Shown here piece after piece: positions 17,335 to 26,615 of a stretch of DNA of 32,058 nt. The stretch is taken from NCBI GenBank assembly GCA_039931775.1, contig JBDTRG010000172.1, positions 1-32,058 of the forward strand, written 5' to 3'. Both the position numbers and the translations under genes were made by a program. The DNA comes from CAIWHR01 sp039931775. Its GTDB lineage: Bacteria > Pseudomonadota > Gammaproteobacteria > Burkholderiales > Casimicrobiaceae. The number at the start of each line of letters is the position of its first letter. Positions within the stretch are counted from its first letter, which is position 1. The notes under the pieces were generated by a model that saw nothing but the letters and a program-made list of their open reading frames with translations, had not been told where the DNA came from and did no database searches.

Positions 17335-18270
17335 TCACTGCAGCGTCAGTCGGGCGACGTTCTGCCGGGTATGGGGAGCGAGGTCGACCGGCTGTCCACG
17401 ATAGCGCAGCGTGACGTCCGCCGCGTTGCCGATCACGACGGCGAGCGGCGGCGTTCCCGATAGCGCTTGCTCGGTGCCGCCGTAGTTCATTCCCGACAGC
17501 AGTACGCGGCCCTCGCGGTCCCGGATGTCGGTCCACGAATAGTCGCGAAACGTGACGACCACCGGTTGATCGCCGGCGCCGGCGCCCAGCGCGGCGGTGC
17601 CGGCCGATCCCCAACTCCCGGCCAACGCCGGCGCGGCGAGGTTCGGCGTCGCCGATCCGGCGGGTGCCGCGTCGGTCGCGGCCGGAATCGCGCTACCGGA
17701 CGGAGCGCTCAACACAAGCGGATTGGGAAGCGCGGTAACGGCGGGATCCTTGGGCGCGGCCGATGGCACGGGGGCCGGTTTCAACGCCGACGATTCCTTC
17801 GCCGCCCCCGTGCGCGGCTCGCCAGCGGGCCGAATCCACTCATAGATCGCAGCGGCGGCAACGATCGCCGCCAGGATCACCGGAATTGCCCAGCGCGCCC
17901 AACCGGGTTTCGAATGGTCGGTCGTCGGCAACTCGCCGATCGTCGGCGCCGTCTGTTGCAACGTCGGCGCTTCGAGCGCAGGCGCCGCGGCGCCGCCCGG
18001 CAGCGCGCCCAGCACGCGGTCGGGATCGAGGTGAACCAGCCGCGCGTAATTGCGCACGAAGCCGCGCACGAACGTGCGCCCCGGCAGATGCGTATAGTCG
18101 CCGTCCTCGAGGGCCTTGACCTGGCGCGGCGCGAGCTTCAGCTGCTGCGCGACCGCATCGATCGTCATGCCGGCCGACTCGCGCGCGACGCGCAGCAACG
18201 CCCCCGCCATGCCGGGCGGCGAGTCGGCGGCGTCGGTGCCCGTCATCGGTTCGCGCTCAGTCACTCGCAT
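17335..18270 (-). CDS. rodZ: RodZ-like cytoskeletal HTH membrane protein
   Basis: RodZ links the MreB cytoskeleton to the elongasome and helps rod shape. The product (311 residues from ATG 18270; 303 from an ATG at 18246) has an N-terminal Xre-type HTH domain (about 22-95, with RESAGMTIDAVAQQLKLAPRQ and LPGRTFVRGFVRNYARL), one membrane helix (about 125-145, WARWAIPVILAAIVAAAAIYEW in two parts), an Ala/Pro-rich periplasmic linker, and a C-terminal DUF4115 domain with FRDYSWTDIRDREGRVLLSG. From 18270 it overlaps pilW by 10 bp; neither start has a strong ribosome-binding site, so the start is undecided. Its place between pilW and ispG is conserved. Confidence 0.92.
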   Translation of the reverse strand: MRVTEREPMTGTDAADSPPGMAGALLRVARESAGMTIDAVAQQLKLAPRQVKALEDGDYTHLPGRTFVRGFVRNYARLVHLDPDRVLGALPGGAAAPALEAPTLQQTAPTIGELPTTDHSKPGWARWAIPVILAAIVAAAAIYEWIRPAGEPRTGAAKESSALKPAPVPSAAPKDPAVTALPNPLVLSAPSGSAIPAATDAAPAGSATPNLAAPALAGSWGSAGTAALGAGAGDQPVVVTFRDYSWTDIRDREGRVLLSGMNYGGTEQALSGTPPLAVVIGNAADVTLRYRGQPVDLAPHTRQNVARLTLQ

Positions 18271-19073
18271 GAGCCGGTCGGTATCGCCCGGGTCTCGGCC
18301 GAGTCCGGATAGCGGTTCCGGAGCTGCGAAATGTACGATTGTTCGGCGCTGCGGTCGGCGAGCTTGCGCTCGATGCAGATGCCGAGATAAAGCGCTTCGG
18401 GCGGCGCCGGCGGCTGCTGCGTCAGGCGCTTGATCCAGCCCCGCGCGTCATCGATCCGGTTCTGCTTGTACGCCACCACCGCGAGGCCGTAGATCGCGCT
18501 GGGATTGTTGGGGGCCGCGAGTTGCGCGCGCCGGAAGAAGTTGTCGGCGAGGGTGAAATCGTTGAACGCAATGCTGCATCGGCCGGCGTTGATCAGCGCC
18601 ACTTCCGGTGTCTTGTACAGCGGATTGGCGAGCGCCATCTCGAACTGGGGGATCGACTCGCGCGGATGCCCGTTGCTGCACAGATACCAGCCCCAGTTGT
18701 GGCGGATGTCGGAATTCTGCGGCGCCATCGAAAGCGCCTTCTGGAAGTTCTGCTCGGCCCTCGCGTTTTCGCCGAGCATCGCGTAGACGAGGCCGTAGAG
18801 GTCGTAGATGCGCGCCTCGTTGGGGTCGAGCGCGGCCGCTTCGTTCAGTTCCTCGAGCGCAACGTCCATCCGGCCGCGCTCGTAGTACCCGGCGCCGAGG
18901 TCGGCGTGGAGCTTTGCGCGCTCCTTCGGGCTCGCCTCCTGCTGCTTGATCGGCGGCGGCGGCTCGGGCGCCCGCGGCGGTGTCGTCGACGGCGAAGACG
19001 CGCAGGCGCCGACGAGGGCGGTCACGACCGCAGCGAGGAGGGCGGCGGCGCAAGTCCGGAGCAGCGAAGTCAT
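18261..19073 (-). CDS. pilW: Type IV pilus assembly lipoprotein PilW/PilF (TPR)
   Basis: PilW (PilF in Pseudomonas) is the outer-membrane TPR pilotin needed for secretin PilQ assembly. The 270-residue product carries a lipoprotein signal with lipobox VGAC near residues 20-24, a short Pro-rich linker, then TPR units such as LGAGYYERGRMDVALEELNEA and YGLVYAMLGENARAEQNFQKA. ATG at 19073 is preferred over an in-frame ATG at 19094, since it gives a normal signal peptide. It lies between rlmN (25 bp upstream) and rodZ, as in other Betaproteobacteria. No other pilus gene is in the window. Confidence 0.9.
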   Translation of the reverse strand: MTSLLRTCAAALLAAVVTALVGACASSPSTTPPRAPEPPPPIKQQEASPKERAKLHADLGAGYYERGRMDVALEELNEAAALDPNEARIYDLYGLVYAMLGENARAEQNFQKALSMAPQNSDIRHNWGWYLCSNGHPRESIPQFEMALANPLYKTPEVALINAGRCSIAFNDFTLADNFFRRAQLAAPNNPSAIYGLAVVAYKQNRIDDARGWIKRLTQQPPAPPEALYLGICIERKLADRSAEQSYISQLRNRYPDSAETRAIPTGSCE

Positions 19074-19097
19074 GGTCAGAAGTCCTTGCCGCAATGA

Positions 19098-20363
19098 TCA
19101 GGGAGCGGTCGCGTTTGATCGTGCCGGGTGGATCCGCAGATGCCGTTTGGTACGGTCCTGGACGCGGCCCGCGAGCTGCCCGCACGCGGCGTCGATGTCT
19201 TCGCCGCGGGTCTTGCGGATCGTCGCGACGAAGCCGTCGTCGGTGAGCGCCCGCTGGAACGCGACGATCCGCGCGCGCGGGCTGGTGCGAAACTCGGCGC
19301 CCGGGAACGGATTCCAGGGGATCAGGTTGATCTTGCACGGGACGTCGCGGACGAGTCGCGCCAGTTCGTGCGCGTGATTCGCGGAATCGTTGACCTCGTC
19401 CAGCATCACGTACTCGAACGTCACGAAATTGCGCGGGGCGCGGTCGAGGTAGCGCACGCATGAATCCAGGAGCTCGGCGATCGGGTACTTGCGATTTATC
19501 GGGACGAGCCGGTCGCGCAGGGCATCGTTGCTCGCGTGCAGCGAAACGGCGAGCGCCACCGGGCAGTCGTCGCGAAGGCGGTCGATCGCGGGCACGATCC
19601 CCGACGTCGACAGCGTGACGCGGCGCCGCGACAGGCCGTACGCGTTGTCGTCGAGGAAGACGCCTAGCGCGCGGCGCACGTTGTCGTAGTTGGCGAGCGG
19701 CTCGCCCATGCCCATCATCACGACGTTGGTGATCGGCGCGCGACCGTGTTCGACCCACGGCGCGGTAACGGGCGCACCCCTGTCGCTGCACGCCTTCCCT
19801 CCAGGAGGGAGCAGTTCGCGCTCGGGACGGCTCTTCGCGCTCACGCCGTCTTTGATCAGCGCGCGATTCGCGTGCCAGAGCTGCCCGACGATTTCGGCGG
19901 TGGTGAGATTGCGGTTGAATCCCTGCTTGCCAGTCGAGCAGAACGCGCAGTCGAGCGCGCAGCCGGCCTGGGAGGAAATGCACAGCGTGCCGCGATCGTA
20001 CTCGGGGATGTACACCATCTCGACGGCGTTGCCGCTGCCCACGTCGAGGAGCCACTTGCGCGTGCCGTCGCCCGCCGTCGTGTCGCTGATCACCGAAGGT
20101 CCGCGAATCTCGGCGATGCCGGCAAGCCGCTCCCGCAGCGACTTCGACAGGTCGGTCATCGAAGCGACGTCGCCGGTTAGGCGCTGGTGGACCCAGCGCA
20201 TCAGCTGCTTCGCGTGGAACGGCTTCGCGCCGGTTCCGGCAACGAGCGCGTCGACGCCGGCGGCGTCGAGTTCGAGGAGATTCGTCACGTCAGGGCCGGA
20301 CGCGCTCGCTACCCTCGTTGCGAGAGGCCCGGGAACTCCTGCGAAGCGCGGGACGCCGGTCAT
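19098..20363 (-). CDS. rlmN: Dual-specificity 23S rRNA/tRNA (adenine-C2) methyltransferase RlmN
   Basis: RlmN is a radical SAM enzyme that methylates A2503 of 23S rRNA and A37 of some tRNAs. The cluster motif CALDCAFC gives C135, C139 and C142; C128 (TLCISSQ) and the Cys in IDAACGQLAG are the two catalytic cysteines known from E. coli C118 and C355. MMGMGEPLANYDNV and SLHASNDALRDRLVPINR are family marks. The 421-residue length exceeds the usual 370-390 for two reasons: an N-terminal extension of about 25 residues (GTG at 20288 is a possible alternative start) and a 31-residue insertion, S175-E205, between RALIKDGV and HGRAPITNV. The insertion keeps the frame and spares the catalytic residues. 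ndk is 41 bp upstream; the ATG at 20363 has GGAG upstream. Confidence 0.95.
   Translation of the reverse strand: MTGVPRFAGVPGPLATRVASASGPDVTNLLELDAAGVDALVAGTGAKPFHAKQLMRWVHQRLTGDVASMTDLSKSLRERLAGIAEIRGPSVISDTTAGDGTRKWLLDVGSGNAVEMVYIPEYDRGTLCISSQAGCALDCAFCSTGKQGFNRNLTTAEIVGQLWHANRALIKDGVSAKSRPERELLPPGGKACSDRGAPVTAPWVEHGRAPITNVVMMGMGEPLANYDNVRRALGVFLDDNAYGLSRRRVTLSTSGIVPAIDRLRDDCPVALAVSLHASNDALRDRLVPINRKYPIAELLDSCVRYLDRAPRNFVTFEYVMLDEVNDSANHAHELARLVRDVPCKINLIPWNPFPGAEFRTSPRARIVAFQRALTDDGFVATIRKTRGEDIDAACGQLAGRVQDRTKRHLRIHPARSNATAP
19749..19841 (-). repeat. In-frame 31-codon insertion in rlmN with palindrome and direct repeat
   Basis: These 93 bp encode the extra segment S175-E205 of RlmN. They contain a perfect 15-bp odd palindrome, TCCCTCC-A-GGAGGGA (19796-19810), and a direct repeat TTCGCGCT (19815-19822 and 19834-19841) with a 19-bp period. 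The inserted peptide is Pro/Gly/Arg-rich and unlike the enzyme around it. The boundaries are judged by comparison with remembered betaproteobacterial RlmN sequences and may be off by a few codons. Confidence 0.5.
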
Positions 20364-20404
20364 GGAGGACGCTCCGGGGTACGCTCTCGTGGGCGTCGCC
20401 CGTG

Positions 20405-20830
20405 CTAGCGGCCGTAAACGGAAAGCGCCGGGAAGAAATAGGCGATCTCGACGCTGGCCGTCTCGGAACTGTCGGAGCCGTGAACGGCGTTGGCGTCGAT
20501 CGATTTCGCGAAATCGGCGCGAATGGTGCCCGGCGCGGCCTTCTTCGGGTCGGTCGCGCCCATCAGGTCGCGGTTCTTCGCGATGGCCCCTTCGCCCTCG
20601 AGCACCTGAATCATCACCGGGCCCGACATCATGAAATCGACGAGATCCTTGAAAAAGGGCCGTTCGCGGTGCACGGCGTAAAAGCCCTGCGCCTCGGCCA
20701 CGGACAGCCGGCGCATCTGCGCGGCGACGATCTTGAGTCCGTTCGACTCGAAGCGCGAATAGATTTTCCCGATGACATTGCTTGCCACGGCATCGGGTTT
20801 GATGATCGAAAGCGTGCGTTCGGCGGCCAT
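20405..20830 (-). CDS. ndk: Nucleoside diphosphate kinase
   Basis: Ndk moves the terminal phosphate between nucleoside tri- and diphosphates and balances the NTP and dNTP pools. The 141-residue product is full length, beginning MAAERTLSIIKPDAV. The phosphohistidine is H117 in NAVHGSDS, and GATDPKKAAPGTIR (91-104) is the substrate-binding segment. GGAG lies 9 nt before the ATG. It is the first gene of the long block and has an extended -10 promoter about 40 bp upstream. rlmN follows after 41 bp. Confidence 0.98.
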   Translation of the reverse strand: MAAERTLSIIKPDAVASNVIGKIYSRFESNGLKIVAAQMRRLSVAEAQGFYAVHRERPFFKDLVDFMMSGPVMIQVLEGEGAIAKNRDLMGATDPKKAAPGTIRADFAKSIDANAVHGSDSSETASVEIAYFFPALSVYGR

Positions 20831-20869
20831 GCGAGCGACTCCAGCGGAATAATTGCAAGTTAACTCGCA

Positions 20870-20899
20870 AGTATACCACGGTCCGCCCCCTGCTGTCCC
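20870..20899 (-). promoter_or_regulatory. Promoter of the ndk-rlmN-pilW block
   Basis: On the minus strand TATACT (20875-20870) is preceded by TGG, making an extended -10 (TGnTATACT). GGGACA (20899-20894), sharing GACA with the -35 consensus, lies 18 bp further upstream. Transcription would start near 20863, giving a leader of about 33 nt. The -35 sits in the loop of the hairpin at 20883-20911. Confidence 0.7.
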
Positions 20900-20911
20900 C
20901 GGCGGGGGCGG
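20883..20911 (-). terminator. GC-rich hairpin after dctM, possible weak terminator
   Basis: CCGCCCCC (20883-20890) pairs perfectly with GGGGGCGG (20904-20911) around a 13-nt loop, 24 bp after the dctM stop. There is no T-tract, so any termination would be weak or factor-dependent. Confidence 0.4.
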
Positions 20912-20934
20912 CAGCCACGCCCCTCACGGGTGGA

Positions 20935-22332
20935 CTATCGGATCACCCCGAGCAGCTTCGGCATCCACAGCGTCAGGCCAGGCCAGTAGGTGACGATGAC
21001 CAGGAATACGAGCATCGTCAGGAGCCACGGCCAGACGGCGATCGTCAGCTCGGTGATGCCCATCTTGGTGATGCCGCTCGCCACATAGAGGTTGAGCCCC
21101 ACGGGCGGGTGGCACATGCCGACCTCCATGTTGACCACCATCATGATGCCGAAGTGGACCGGGTCGATGCCTAGCTTCATCGCGACCGGAAACAGGATCG
21201 GCGCCATGATCAGCACGATCGACGACGGTTCCATCACGTTGCCGGCGAGCAGCAGTACGACGTTGACGAACAGCAGGAACGCGACCACGCCGAGCCCCTT
21301 GTCCAGCATCCAGGCGGCGAGCTCCTGCGGGATCTGCTCCGAGGTCATCAGATAGCTGAACATCACCGCGTTGGTGATGATGTAGAGCAGCATCGCGCTC
21401 ATGTTGGCCGAGTCGAGCAGGATCTTCGGCACCTTCGCGACGCCCATGTCCTTGTAGACGAACACCGCGACGAAGAACGCGTAGACCGCGCTCATCGCCG
21501 CGGCCTCGGTCGGTGTGAATATGCCCGTGTAGATGCCGCCGATGACGACGATCACGAGCAGCAGTCCCCAGACGCTCTCGCGGAATGCACGCCAGCGCTC
21601 CGGCCACGATGCTTTCGGCTGGCGGGGGTAATTGTTCTTCCGCGCGAGCCACCACGTGGTAAATCCGAGGAATGTCGCCAGAAGGAGACCCGGGACGATG
21701 CCGGCGATGAACAGCGCACCCACGGAGGTGTTCGTCGCGACCGCGTACATCACCATCACGATCGACGGGGGGATCAGGATGCCGAGCGCACCGGAAGTCG
21801 TGATGACCCCGGCCCCGAAGCGGGCGGGGAACCCCTGCTTGATCATCGCCGGCAGGATGATCGACCCGATCGCGACGACAGTCGCCGGCGAGCTGCCGGA
21901 CACCGCGGCGAAAAGCGCGCAGGCCATCACCCCGGCGAGCCCAAGGCCGCCCGCCCAGTGGCCGACCATCGACGACGCGAAGTTGATCATCCGTCGCGCG
22001 ACGCCGCCGTGCGTCAGGAAGTTGCCGGCGAGGATGAAGAACGGGATCGCCATGATCTCGAACTTCTCGATGCCGGTGAAGAGCTTCAGCGCGACCGACT
22101 CGATCGGCACCGTGGTCATCGTGAACAGGTAGGTGAGCACGGTGAGGCCGAGCGAGATCGAGATCGGCATCCCCGTCAGCATCAGGCCGAAGAGCAGCGC
22201 GAAGATGACCCACGCGTTGGCGATTCCGATGCCGGCGAGCTTCAGCACCACCGGGATGGCGATCAGCACCGGCGGGATGAGCGCCGGCCAGCGCGGCGCG
22301 TCGGCGGGGACGGGCGAAACCAGGGTACTCAT
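20935..22332 (-). CDS. dctM: TRAP transporter large permease, DctM family
   Basis: DctM is the large membrane subunit of a TRAP transporter, which uses the sodium gradient to import a carboxylate delivered by the periplasmic binding protein. The 465-residue product is highly hydrophobic with about 12 segments and re-entrant loops. Family marks are FFILAGNFLTHGGVARRMI (about 97-115), SGSSPATVVAIGSIILPAM (about 150-168) and the C-terminal GMCHPPVGLNLYVASG. Here the first conserved motif follows an N-terminal extension of about 25 residues containing a Pro-rich start. ATG at 22332 overlaps the dctQ stop as ATGA. Confidence 0.94.
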   Translation of the reverse strand: MSTLVSPVPADAPRWPALIPPVLIAIPVVLKLAGIGIANAWVIFALLFGLMLTGMPISISLGLTVLTYLFTMTTVPIESVALKLFTGIEKFEIMAIPFFILAGNFLTHGGVARRMINFASSMVGHWAGGLGLAGVMACALFAAVSGSSPATVVAIGSIILPAMIKQGFPARFGAGVITTSGALGILIPPSIVMVMYAVATNTSVGALFIAGIVPGLLLATFLGFTTWWLARKNNYPRQPKASWPERWRAFRESVWGLLLVIVVIGGIYTGIFTPTEAAAMSAVYAFFVAVFVYKDMGVAKVPKILLDSANMSAMLLYIITNAVMFSYLMTSEQIPQELAAWMLDKGLGVVAFLLFVNVVLLLAGNVMEPSSIVLIMAPILFPVAMKLGIDPVHFGIMMVVNMEVGMCHPPVGLNLYVASGITKMGITELTIAVWPWLLTMLVFLVIVTYWPGLTLWMPKLLGVIR

Positions 22333-22940
22333 TTACGGCCCCCGTCCGTGACGTCGGCCGGATGCAGGTTGTCGGGCAGCGCGTAGGGGTTGATATCTTC
22401 GGCCGCTTCGATGCCTTCGACGTGCGCGACGTCGTGGTGCGGCAGCTCGCCGGTGCGTGCAAACGCCCAAGCGACCTGCAGGAACCGGAAGCACATCAGG
22501 TACGAGCCGAGCGGAATGCACAGGTACGCGATCCACTTCGGCAGCTCAAGGTCGGGGGATACCGAGTCGGTGTGCGCGATGTCCCAGACGAACGTCGCGC
22601 CCAGCGTGCCGACGATCGCGGTGAACGTCGCGCCGGCCAGAAGACCGAACAGCACATAGGCCTTGCGCGTGTTGCCGGGGAGACGGTTGATCATCACGTC
22701 GACGCCGACGTGGATACCGGTGCGCACGCCGTAGGCGGCGCCGAACTTTGCCATCCACACGAACATGTAGATGCAAAGCTCCTGCGCCCAGGTCAGGTCT
22801 ATCCTCAGCAGCGCATCCTGCACGACGGGGATCGGCATGCCGGCCGCGTAGCGATGGATGACGGCGACGAAAATCAGCAACGTGGCCGCGCCCATCAGGA
22901 ACGCGATCAGCCACTCCTCCAGGTGATCCAGGATTTTCAT
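22329..22940 (-). CDS. dctQ: TRAP transporter small permease, DctQ family
   Basis: DctQ is the four-helix small membrane subunit that supports DctM. The 203-residue product has helices at about 10-30, 52-72, 92-115 and 134-155. The motif LTWAQELCIYMFVWMAKFGA followed by GVRTGIHVGVDV (about 49-80) is typical of the family. A polar C-terminal tail of about 40 residues after the last helix is longer than usual. The gene overlaps dctM by 4 bp and follows dctP by 71 bp with a hairpin in the gap. A purine-rich GAGGGGGAGA site precedes the ATG. Confidence 0.9.
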   Translation of the reverse strand: MKILDHLEEWLIAFLMGAATLLIFVAVIHRYAAGMPIPVVQDALLRIDLTWAQELCIYMFVWMAKFGAAYGVRTGIHVGVDVMINRLPGNTRKAYVLFGLLAGATFTAIVGTLGATFVWDIAHTDSVSPDLELPKWIAYLCIPLGSYLMCFRFLQVAWAFARTGELPHHDVAHVEGIEAAEDINPYALPDNLHPADVTDGGRK

Positions 22941-22966
22941 GCTGTCTCCCCCTCGGTCGCGGTCTG

Positions 22967-22988
22967 CCCGCCGCCGCGTACCGGCGGG
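22967..22988 (-). promoter_or_regulatory. Intercistronic hairpin between dctP and dctQ
   Basis: CCCGCC (22967-22972) can pair with GGCGGG (22983-22988); an overlapping alternative 6-bp pairing exists. Such stem-loops often lie after a binding-protein gene and keep its mRNA level above that of the permeases. No T-tract is present. Confidence 0.35.
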
Positions 22989-23011
22989 TATTCGCGCCGC
23001 GCTAGGCTACG

Positions 23012-24013
23012 CTATGGCTTGAACCCGGTTTCCTTGTAGACGGCCTCGATCGTGTCCTTGCCGACGCGCGATTCGTTTTCCTTGTGCACGACGACGAGGG
23101 CCTTTTTCATCGCTGCCTTCTCCGCGGGCGTCAGCGCGAGAATCTCCGTCTTTCCGGATGCCTTGACCGCCGCCAGCGCGTTTTCGTTCTCCTTTTGCGC
23201 TATCTCGTTGGCGTACTTGGTCGCATCCTTCATCGCTCCTTCGAGCGTCGTGCGGATGTCCGGCGGCAGGCCGTCCCAGAATTTCTTGTTCGCGATCACC
23301 GCATAGCCCAGGTAACCGTGATCGGTGAGCGCGAGGTATTTCTGCACTTCCTGCATCTTCTGCGTATAGAAGTTCGATGGCGGATTCTCGGTTCCGTCGA
23401 CCACGCCGGTCTGCAGCGCCTGGTAGACCTCGGAGAACGCCATCACCTGGGGAATCGAGCCGAGCGCCTTCATCTCATCGCCCAGCACCTTCGACGACTG
23501 GATTCGCATCTTGAGCCCCTTGTAGTCGGCGGGCATCCGGATCGGCTTGTTGGCGCTCATCACCTTGAAGCCGTTGTCCCAGTACGCGAGCCCGACGATG
23601 CCTTTTGACTCGAGCTTCCTGAACAGCGCCGCGCCGACGGGGCCGCCGGTCACCTTGTGCAGCTCGGCGTAGCTATCGAACATGTACGGCAGGTCGAACA
23701 CCTCGAATTCGCGAACGCCGAGCGGGCCGAACTTCGCGAGCGACGGGGCGAGCAATTGCACTGACCCGAGTTGCAACGCCTCCATCTCCTCGCCGTCCTT
23801 GAAGAGCGAGCTGTTCGGGTAGACCTCGACCTTGACGCGGCCTTTCGTGCGTTCCTCGGCGAGCTTCTTGAAGTAGTCGGAGGCCTTGCCCTTGGGTGTA
23901 TCGATGGCGACGACGTGACTGAATTTGATGACGATTGGCTGCTGGGCCGACACTACACCTGTGAGCGCAAGCAGCGGCGCAACGAGTATCGCGATTGCAA
24001 AACCGAACTTCAT
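23012..24013 (-). CDS. dctP: TRAP transporter substrate-binding protein, DctP family
   Basis: This periplasmic protein binds the substrate, usually a small organic acid, and hands it to DctQM. The 333-residue product has a signal peptide with likely cleavage VSA|QQ after residue 23. The conserved arginine that binds substrate carboxylates in the family is R170 in KGLKMRIQSS, and MAFSEVYQALQTGVVDGTENPP (in two parts near 194-215) is the usual ligand-binding signature. ATG at 24013 is chosen because AGGAGG lies 6 nt upstream; an open frame five codons longer lacks a site. The substrate cannot be read from sequence: no catabolic gene or regulator adjoins the operon. The 182-bp upstream gap has a TTGACA (24126-24131) but no matching -10. 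Confidence 0.94.
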   Translation of the reverse strand: MKFGFAIAILVAPLLALTGVVSAQQPIVIKFSHVVAIDTPKGKASDYFKKLAEERTKGRVKVEVYPNSSLFKDGEEMEALQLGSVQLLAPSLAKFGPLGVREFEVFDLPYMFDSYAELHKVTGGPVGAALFRKLESKGIVGLAYWDNGFKVMSANKPIRMPADYKGLKMRIQSSKVLGDEMKALGSIPQVMAFSEVYQALQTGVVDGTENPPSNFYTQKMQEVQKYLALTDHGYLGYAVIANKKFWDGLPPDIRTTLEGAMKDATKYANEIAQKENENALAAVKASGKTEILALTPAEKAAMKKALVVVHKENESRVGKDTIEAVYKETGFKP

Positions 24014-24195
24014 GGAAACCTCCTGCACGAGACAAGCGACTGGAGTGGAATTGACGCCGACGAAGTGCAGAACCTTGCTACTGCGCCGATGACGCTTCCA
24101 AATTGGGCCAGCAAACCGCGTCGGCTGTCAACTTGAGCGCGGTGTCGAACCCCGGCCCAGACTACGCCGCCAGAACCTCAGGCTATTGATCCGCA

Positions 24196-25581
24196 TCAAG
24201 TTTTCCGCGATGCGGGATGCCAGTGCACGGCGTAGCCGGCGGTATTCGCGATGGCGACGAATGCGACGTCCACGCCGACGCCAGGCACCACCGCGAGTGC
24301 GTCCCCGCAAAACACCAGCGGCAGCGAATCGCGCAGCCACGTCGGCATACCCGCTTCGTGCAGCACGCGCTTCAACGCCTGCCGCGGGCGGTCGCCGCCC
24401 AACCGGATGCGCTCGCCGCCGGCGCGGCTCCTGATCGTCACGTCGACGCGGCCGAGCGCTGCCCGCGCTTCGCCGGTGCCCTCGGCGAGCGCGAATTCGA
24501 GCGTGCCGTGCGGCAGCGCGAGCAGGACTTCACCCTGCCAGCGCAAAGCGAACGGGGCGACGGCGGGGGGATGAACGACGACCCGTCCACGGTGGATCCC
24601 GACCTCGGCGCCGCCATGCGGCAGACGCACGCGCGCATCCGCCGCCGCGTGGACCAGCTGGTGGTGCATCTGAGCTAGCCGCGCGGTCGACGGTGGCCGC
24701 AGGCCGTGCAGGCGCAGGAACCAGCGCAGCAAATTGCGCGCGCGATGGGGCGCGCGTGCGTCGAGCCCGATCAGCGCGGCGCGGTCCAGCGTGGCGCCGC
24801 GGGCCGCGTCGGCGTCGACGACTCCTTCGGCATCGAGCTTCGCAAGTTCGTCGGCGAGCTTCGCGCCTTCGGCCTGGTGGGCGGCGCTGCGGGCGAGTGT
24901 GGCCGGATAGCCGGGAAACGCCTGCGCAAGGCGGGGCGCGATCTCATGGCGGATGAAATTGCGCCTGACGTCGGTGTTCGCGTTCGACTCGTCGTCGACC
25001 CACGCGAGCGACCGCGCGTTCGCGTACGCAACGAGTGCCGCCCGCGGTAGCGCGAGCAGAGGGCGCAGCAGCGCGGGACCCTTTGTACTCGCGCGCTGCC
25101 GGGGCATCGCCGCGAGGCCGTGGCTGCCCGCGCCGCGCATGAGCTGGAGCAGCAGCGTTTCCGCCTGATCGTCGGCATGGTGGGCGAGCGCGACGAAGTC
25201 GGCTGCGGCGGTCGCGAGCGCCGCGTACCGCGCCGTGCGGGCCGTGGCCTCGAGGCTCGCGCCACCCTTGCGTTCGATGCGCACGCGTTGCACGTCGAGC
25301 AGGATGCCGCGTTTCGCGCATTCGGCCGCGCAGAACTGCGCCCAGGCGTCGGCATTCGTCGACAGCCCGTGATGCACGTGCACGGCGCAGAGCGCGACGG
25401 CGCATTCCGGCGCGATGCGATGCAGCGCGTCGAGAAGCACCATAGAATCGCGCCCGCCGGACAGCGCGATGGCGATTCGTCGATCGGCGACGCGAGGCTG
25501 CCGCAGAGCTGTCGCCGACAGGACCGCGTCGCGAACCGCGCGCAGCACCGGTGCTTCGGCCGTGGACGGCGAGTCCTTCAT
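24196..25581 (-). CDS. tilS: tRNA(Ile)-lysidine synthetase
   Basis: TilS uses ATP and lysine to change C34 of the tRNA-Ile CAU anticodon to lysidine, so that it reads AUA and not AUG. The 461-residue product has the PP-loop ATP motif SGGRDS at 41-46, the HHGLSTNADAWAQFC segment, the ALAHHADDQAETLLLQLMRG-type block (about 124-143) with GSHGLAAMPRQR, and C-terminal tRNA-binding domains (GGDRPRQALKRVLHEAGMP and LPLVFCGDALAVVPGVGVD). ATG at 25581 lies 34 bp after the accA stop; a longer frame to 25647 would overlap accA. A 7-bp inverted repeat (24191-24197 with 24209-24215) spans the stop codon without a T-tract. Confidence 0.94.
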   Translation of the reverse strand: MKDSPSTAEAPVLRAVRDAVLSATALRQPRVADRRIAIALSGGRDSMVLLDALHRIAPECAVALCAVHVHHGLSTNADAWAQFCAAECAKRGILLDVQRVRIERKGGASLEATARTARYAALATAAADFVALAHHADDQAETLLLQLMRGAGSHGLAAMPRQRASTKGPALLRPLLALPRAALVAYANARSLAWVDDESNANTDVRRNFIRHEIAPRLAQAFPGYPATLARSAAHQAEGAKLADELAKLDAEGVVDADAARGATLDRAALIGLDARAPHRARNLLRWFLRLHGLRPPSTARLAQMHHQLVHAAADARVRLPHGGAEVGIHRGRVVVHPPAVAPFALRWQGEVLLALPHGTLEFALAEGTGEARAALGRVDVTIRSRAGGERIRLGGDRPRQALKRVLHEAGMPTWLRDSLPLVFCGDALAVVPGVGVDVAFVAIANTAGYAVHWHPASRKT

Positions 25582-25615
25582 CGCGAGGGCGCCGGCGGCA
25601 GCGACCGTCTGCGCG

Positions 25616-26584
<969 letters not shown>

Positions 26585-26615
26585 GGCAGGAGACACGGGA
26601 ATCGGATGCGCCGCA

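Noticed and set aside
14729..17404. An 891-codon open frame on the plus strand opposite hisS and ispG
   Set aside because: It is the antisense of two certain genes. Long antisense frames are expected at this GC content, and the translation is Arg/Asp/His-rich with no family.
24126..24131. TTGACA on the minus strand upstream of dctP
   Set aside because: No acceptable -10 box lies 15-19 bp downstream; a lone hexamer match is weak evidence.
24191..24215. 7-bp inverted repeat across the tilS stop codon, considered as a terminator
   Set aside because: The 11-nt loop is large, no T-tract follows, and half of the repeat is coding sequence.
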